A DNA stretch of 64,000 nucleotides from Chromatiaceae bacterium (lineage in GTDB: Bacteria > Pseudomonadota > Gammaproteobacteria > Chromatiales > Chromatiaceae). Within the stretch, counting starts at the first letter, position 1; every line of letters starts with the position of its first letter. A model generated the notes under the pieces. That model saw only the letters and a list, made by a program, of their open reading frames with translations. It searched no databases and had not been told where the DNA came from. Positions 63,476 through 64,000 of this stretch are shown here, in pieces. The DNA lies in contig JAJDNF010000056.1 in the NCBI GenBank assembly GCA_022340805.1, positions 18,778-82,777 on the forward strand, written 5' to 3'. A program made the translations under genes and the position numbers.

Positions 63476-63906
63476 CTCGAGCCTCCCGCCGCTTGCCTCT
63501 GCTATTTTCTATGATCTTAAAGATTAGGCGACATGGGGTGGACGGGCGGGAAAAATTCACCGTCCACTGTATGCCGGGGTTGTGGCCGCACCTGGCACCG
63601 GCGTCTTCGCCCTAAGCTGCATCTTGCACCGGTCGATCATGGGCAAACAGTGAAATCCGATGTAGCGACTGCCAATCATCGTTTTTCCGGGATTTTCTGG
63701 CGGACATGGTCTGTGGCCGGCGGAGGATCTATCCGCGCCCTCGCTTGCCCAGGCACGCCTGCACTTGCGGTGACGCTGCACATCCCTGCGCCTTGCCCCC
63801 ACCGGGCTTGCGCGACAAACCGCTCCGCGCGATTCGTTCGCTCCATAGCGGCTTTCAGGCGCACCTGTCCGGCGCGATCATCTCGGATACTGGTGCAACA
63901 TGCATG

Positions 63907-63999
63907 CTAGGCGTCCGCCGCGGTTTTGGCGACCGCCGCGTGGTAGTTCAGCGCCCAACGGGTCTTGGTCTGCTGCTCCAGATCCTGCTCGGCCCCGAC
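63907..63999 (-). CDS. C-terminal fragment of a minus-strand protein running off the window edge
   Basis: Reverse strand reads ..VGAEQDLEQQTKTRWALNYHAAVAKTAADA-stop; open to the window edge. Confidence 0.35.
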   Translation of the reverse strand, partial: VGAEQDLEQQTKTRWALNYHAAVAKTAADA

Positions 64000-64000
64000 C

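Overview
The window is about 64 kb of high-GC gammaproteobacterial chromosome, gene-dense on both strands. No rRNA, tRNA, CRISPR array, transposase or prophage was recognised. From left to right it holds: an envelope-stress and housekeeping block (rseA partial-rseB-rseC-degP/mucD-glutaredoxin-like-lepA-lepB-DUF4845-rnc-era-recO-pdxJ); a BarA/GacS-type hybrid kinase divergent from cysM-exonuclease-rlmD-CYTH; a probable peptidoglycan-recycling and purine-salvage block (peptide-type ABC binding lipoprotein, signal-less YkuD protein, two permeases, FliL-like orphan, nagZ, hpt, mtnP); a Sel1/SH3 lipoprotein and DUF4403 region; a three-lipoprotein operon (two LssY_C-like paralogues plus an alpha/beta hydrolase); a large multi-PAS hybrid kinase; dsbB, thioredoxin-fold and beta-propeller genes; recQ and gnd-zwf. 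The most interesting region is a roughly 12-kb minus-strand unit (about 43.7-55.9 kb). It encodes a complex-I/MBH/MBX-like membrane complex (MrpE-F-MbhD-G-B-C, a 1045-aa fused double antiporter, NuoH, NuoB, NuoC, NuoD) ending in a ferredoxin(NuoI-like)-GltD/NfnB-type flavoprotein fusion, followed by a ferritin-like protein and transaldolase. By eye alignment the NuoD-like subunit has neither [NiFe] ligands nor the canonical quinone-site His/Tyr, and the NuoB-like subunit has lost the tandem Cys-Cys but gained a Cys elsewhere. This suggests a non-quinone, non-hydrogenase, ion-pumping oxidoreductase of unknown acceptor. At the right edge is a two-gene TIR/zinc-ribbon module. All family names come from reading the translations by eye; no database search was run.
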